The notes under the pieces were generated by a model. That model did no database searches, was not told the origin of the DNA, and saw nothing but the letters and a program-made list of their open reading frames with translations. This document shows, one piece after another, positions 5,590 to 5,690 of a DNA stretch of 5,690 nucleotides. The translations under genes were made by a program, and so were the position numbers. The stretch comes from Actinomycetota bacterium (GTDB lineage Bacteria > Actinomycetota > Thermoleophilia > Gaiellales > Gaiellaceae), in contig VGCB01000210.1 of assembly GCA_016870235.1 (NCBI GenBank), positions 1-5,690 on the forward strand, given 5' to 3'. Positions within the stretch are counted from its first letter, which is position 1; every line of letters begins with the position of its first letter.

Positions 5590-5626
5590 CGAGCCCTGGG
5601 GGCCGCGCTGCGGCTCTCAGGGCTCG
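5590..5626 (+). terminator. Terminator-like hairpin after glnA
   Basis: A perfect 9-bp stem, cgagccctg (5590-5598) with cagggctcg (5618-5626), encloses a second hairpin, gccgc (5602-5606) with gcggc (5610-5614) and a three-base loop. It begins nine bases after the glnA stop. No T-tract follows, so termination is inferred from position and stem strength. Confidence 0.6.
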
Positions 5627-5628
5627 CG

Positions 5629-5690
5629 GGCCAGACCCCATCTCAGCGCTTGACGGCCAGACCCGATCTCAGGGCCTGAAGACCAGACCC
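5629..5690. repeat. 26-bp tandem repeat array running off the right edge
   Basis: Units are 5629-5654, 5655-5680 and a partial 5681-5690. Each begins g(g/a)ccagaccc, and the full units continue (c/g)atctcag and end in ttgac or ctgaa. The two full units differ at only a few positions, and the array continues to the last base of the window, so its full length is unknown. The units are contiguous with no unique spacers. No gene is visible in 5581-5690. Confidence 0.8.

Noticed and set aside
5629..5690. CRISPR array
   Set aside because: The repeats are contiguous at a 26-base period with no unique spacers, and no cas gene is present.

Overview
The window is high-GC bacterial DNA (about 70% G+C by eye) from one chromosome. 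It has strong third-position G/C bias, GTG starts, apparently leaderless promoters and a GSI-alpha glutamine synthetase. Together with hopanoid genes, these suggest a high-GC actinobacterial lineage, possibly a soil Thermoleophilia/Gaiellales-like organism. That placement is an inference; no marker gene is present to settle it. All five protein-coding genes belong to recognisable families.

Layout. (1) Positions 3-1951, + strand: ispH (left end runs off the window) and hpnH, overlapping by four bases (ATGA). IspH makes the C5 isoprenoid precursors and HpnH adds the adenosyl side chain to the hopene skeleton, so this is the tail of an isoprenoid/hopanoid operon. (2) Positions 1952-2326: a 375-base stretch with no gene. 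It holds two 62-bp direct repeats that begin at the hpnH stop, a 21-bp inverted repeat, a 9-bp hairpin, a 10-bp hairpin with a cUUCGg loop, and a promoter whose -10 lies six bases before the next start codon. (3) Positions 2327-3358, +: a fumarylacetoacetate-hydrolase-family protein resembling 2-dehydro-3-deoxy-pentonate dehydratases. (4) Positions 3273-4012, - strand, convergent: a short-chain dehydrogenase/reductase (SDR) whose coding is split over two frames. (5) Positions 4013-4164: a divergent control region with a -10 for each flanking gene and a strong intrinsic terminator directly ahead of the glnA ribosome binding site. (6) Positions 4165-5580, +: glnA, followed by a terminator-like hairpin and a 26-bp tandem repeat array that reaches the right edge.

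The points most worth following are these: the terminator in the glnA leader, which has no upstream same-strand gene to terminate and can form a competing stem, so it looks like an attenuator; the apparent single-base indels near the ends of both convergent genes; the repeat/hairpin cluster behind hpnH; and two promoters with the same leaderless spacing. I see no defence system, mobile element, CRISPR array or RNA gene of a known class. The coding content is ordinary metabolism, and the unusual signals are regulatory or structural.
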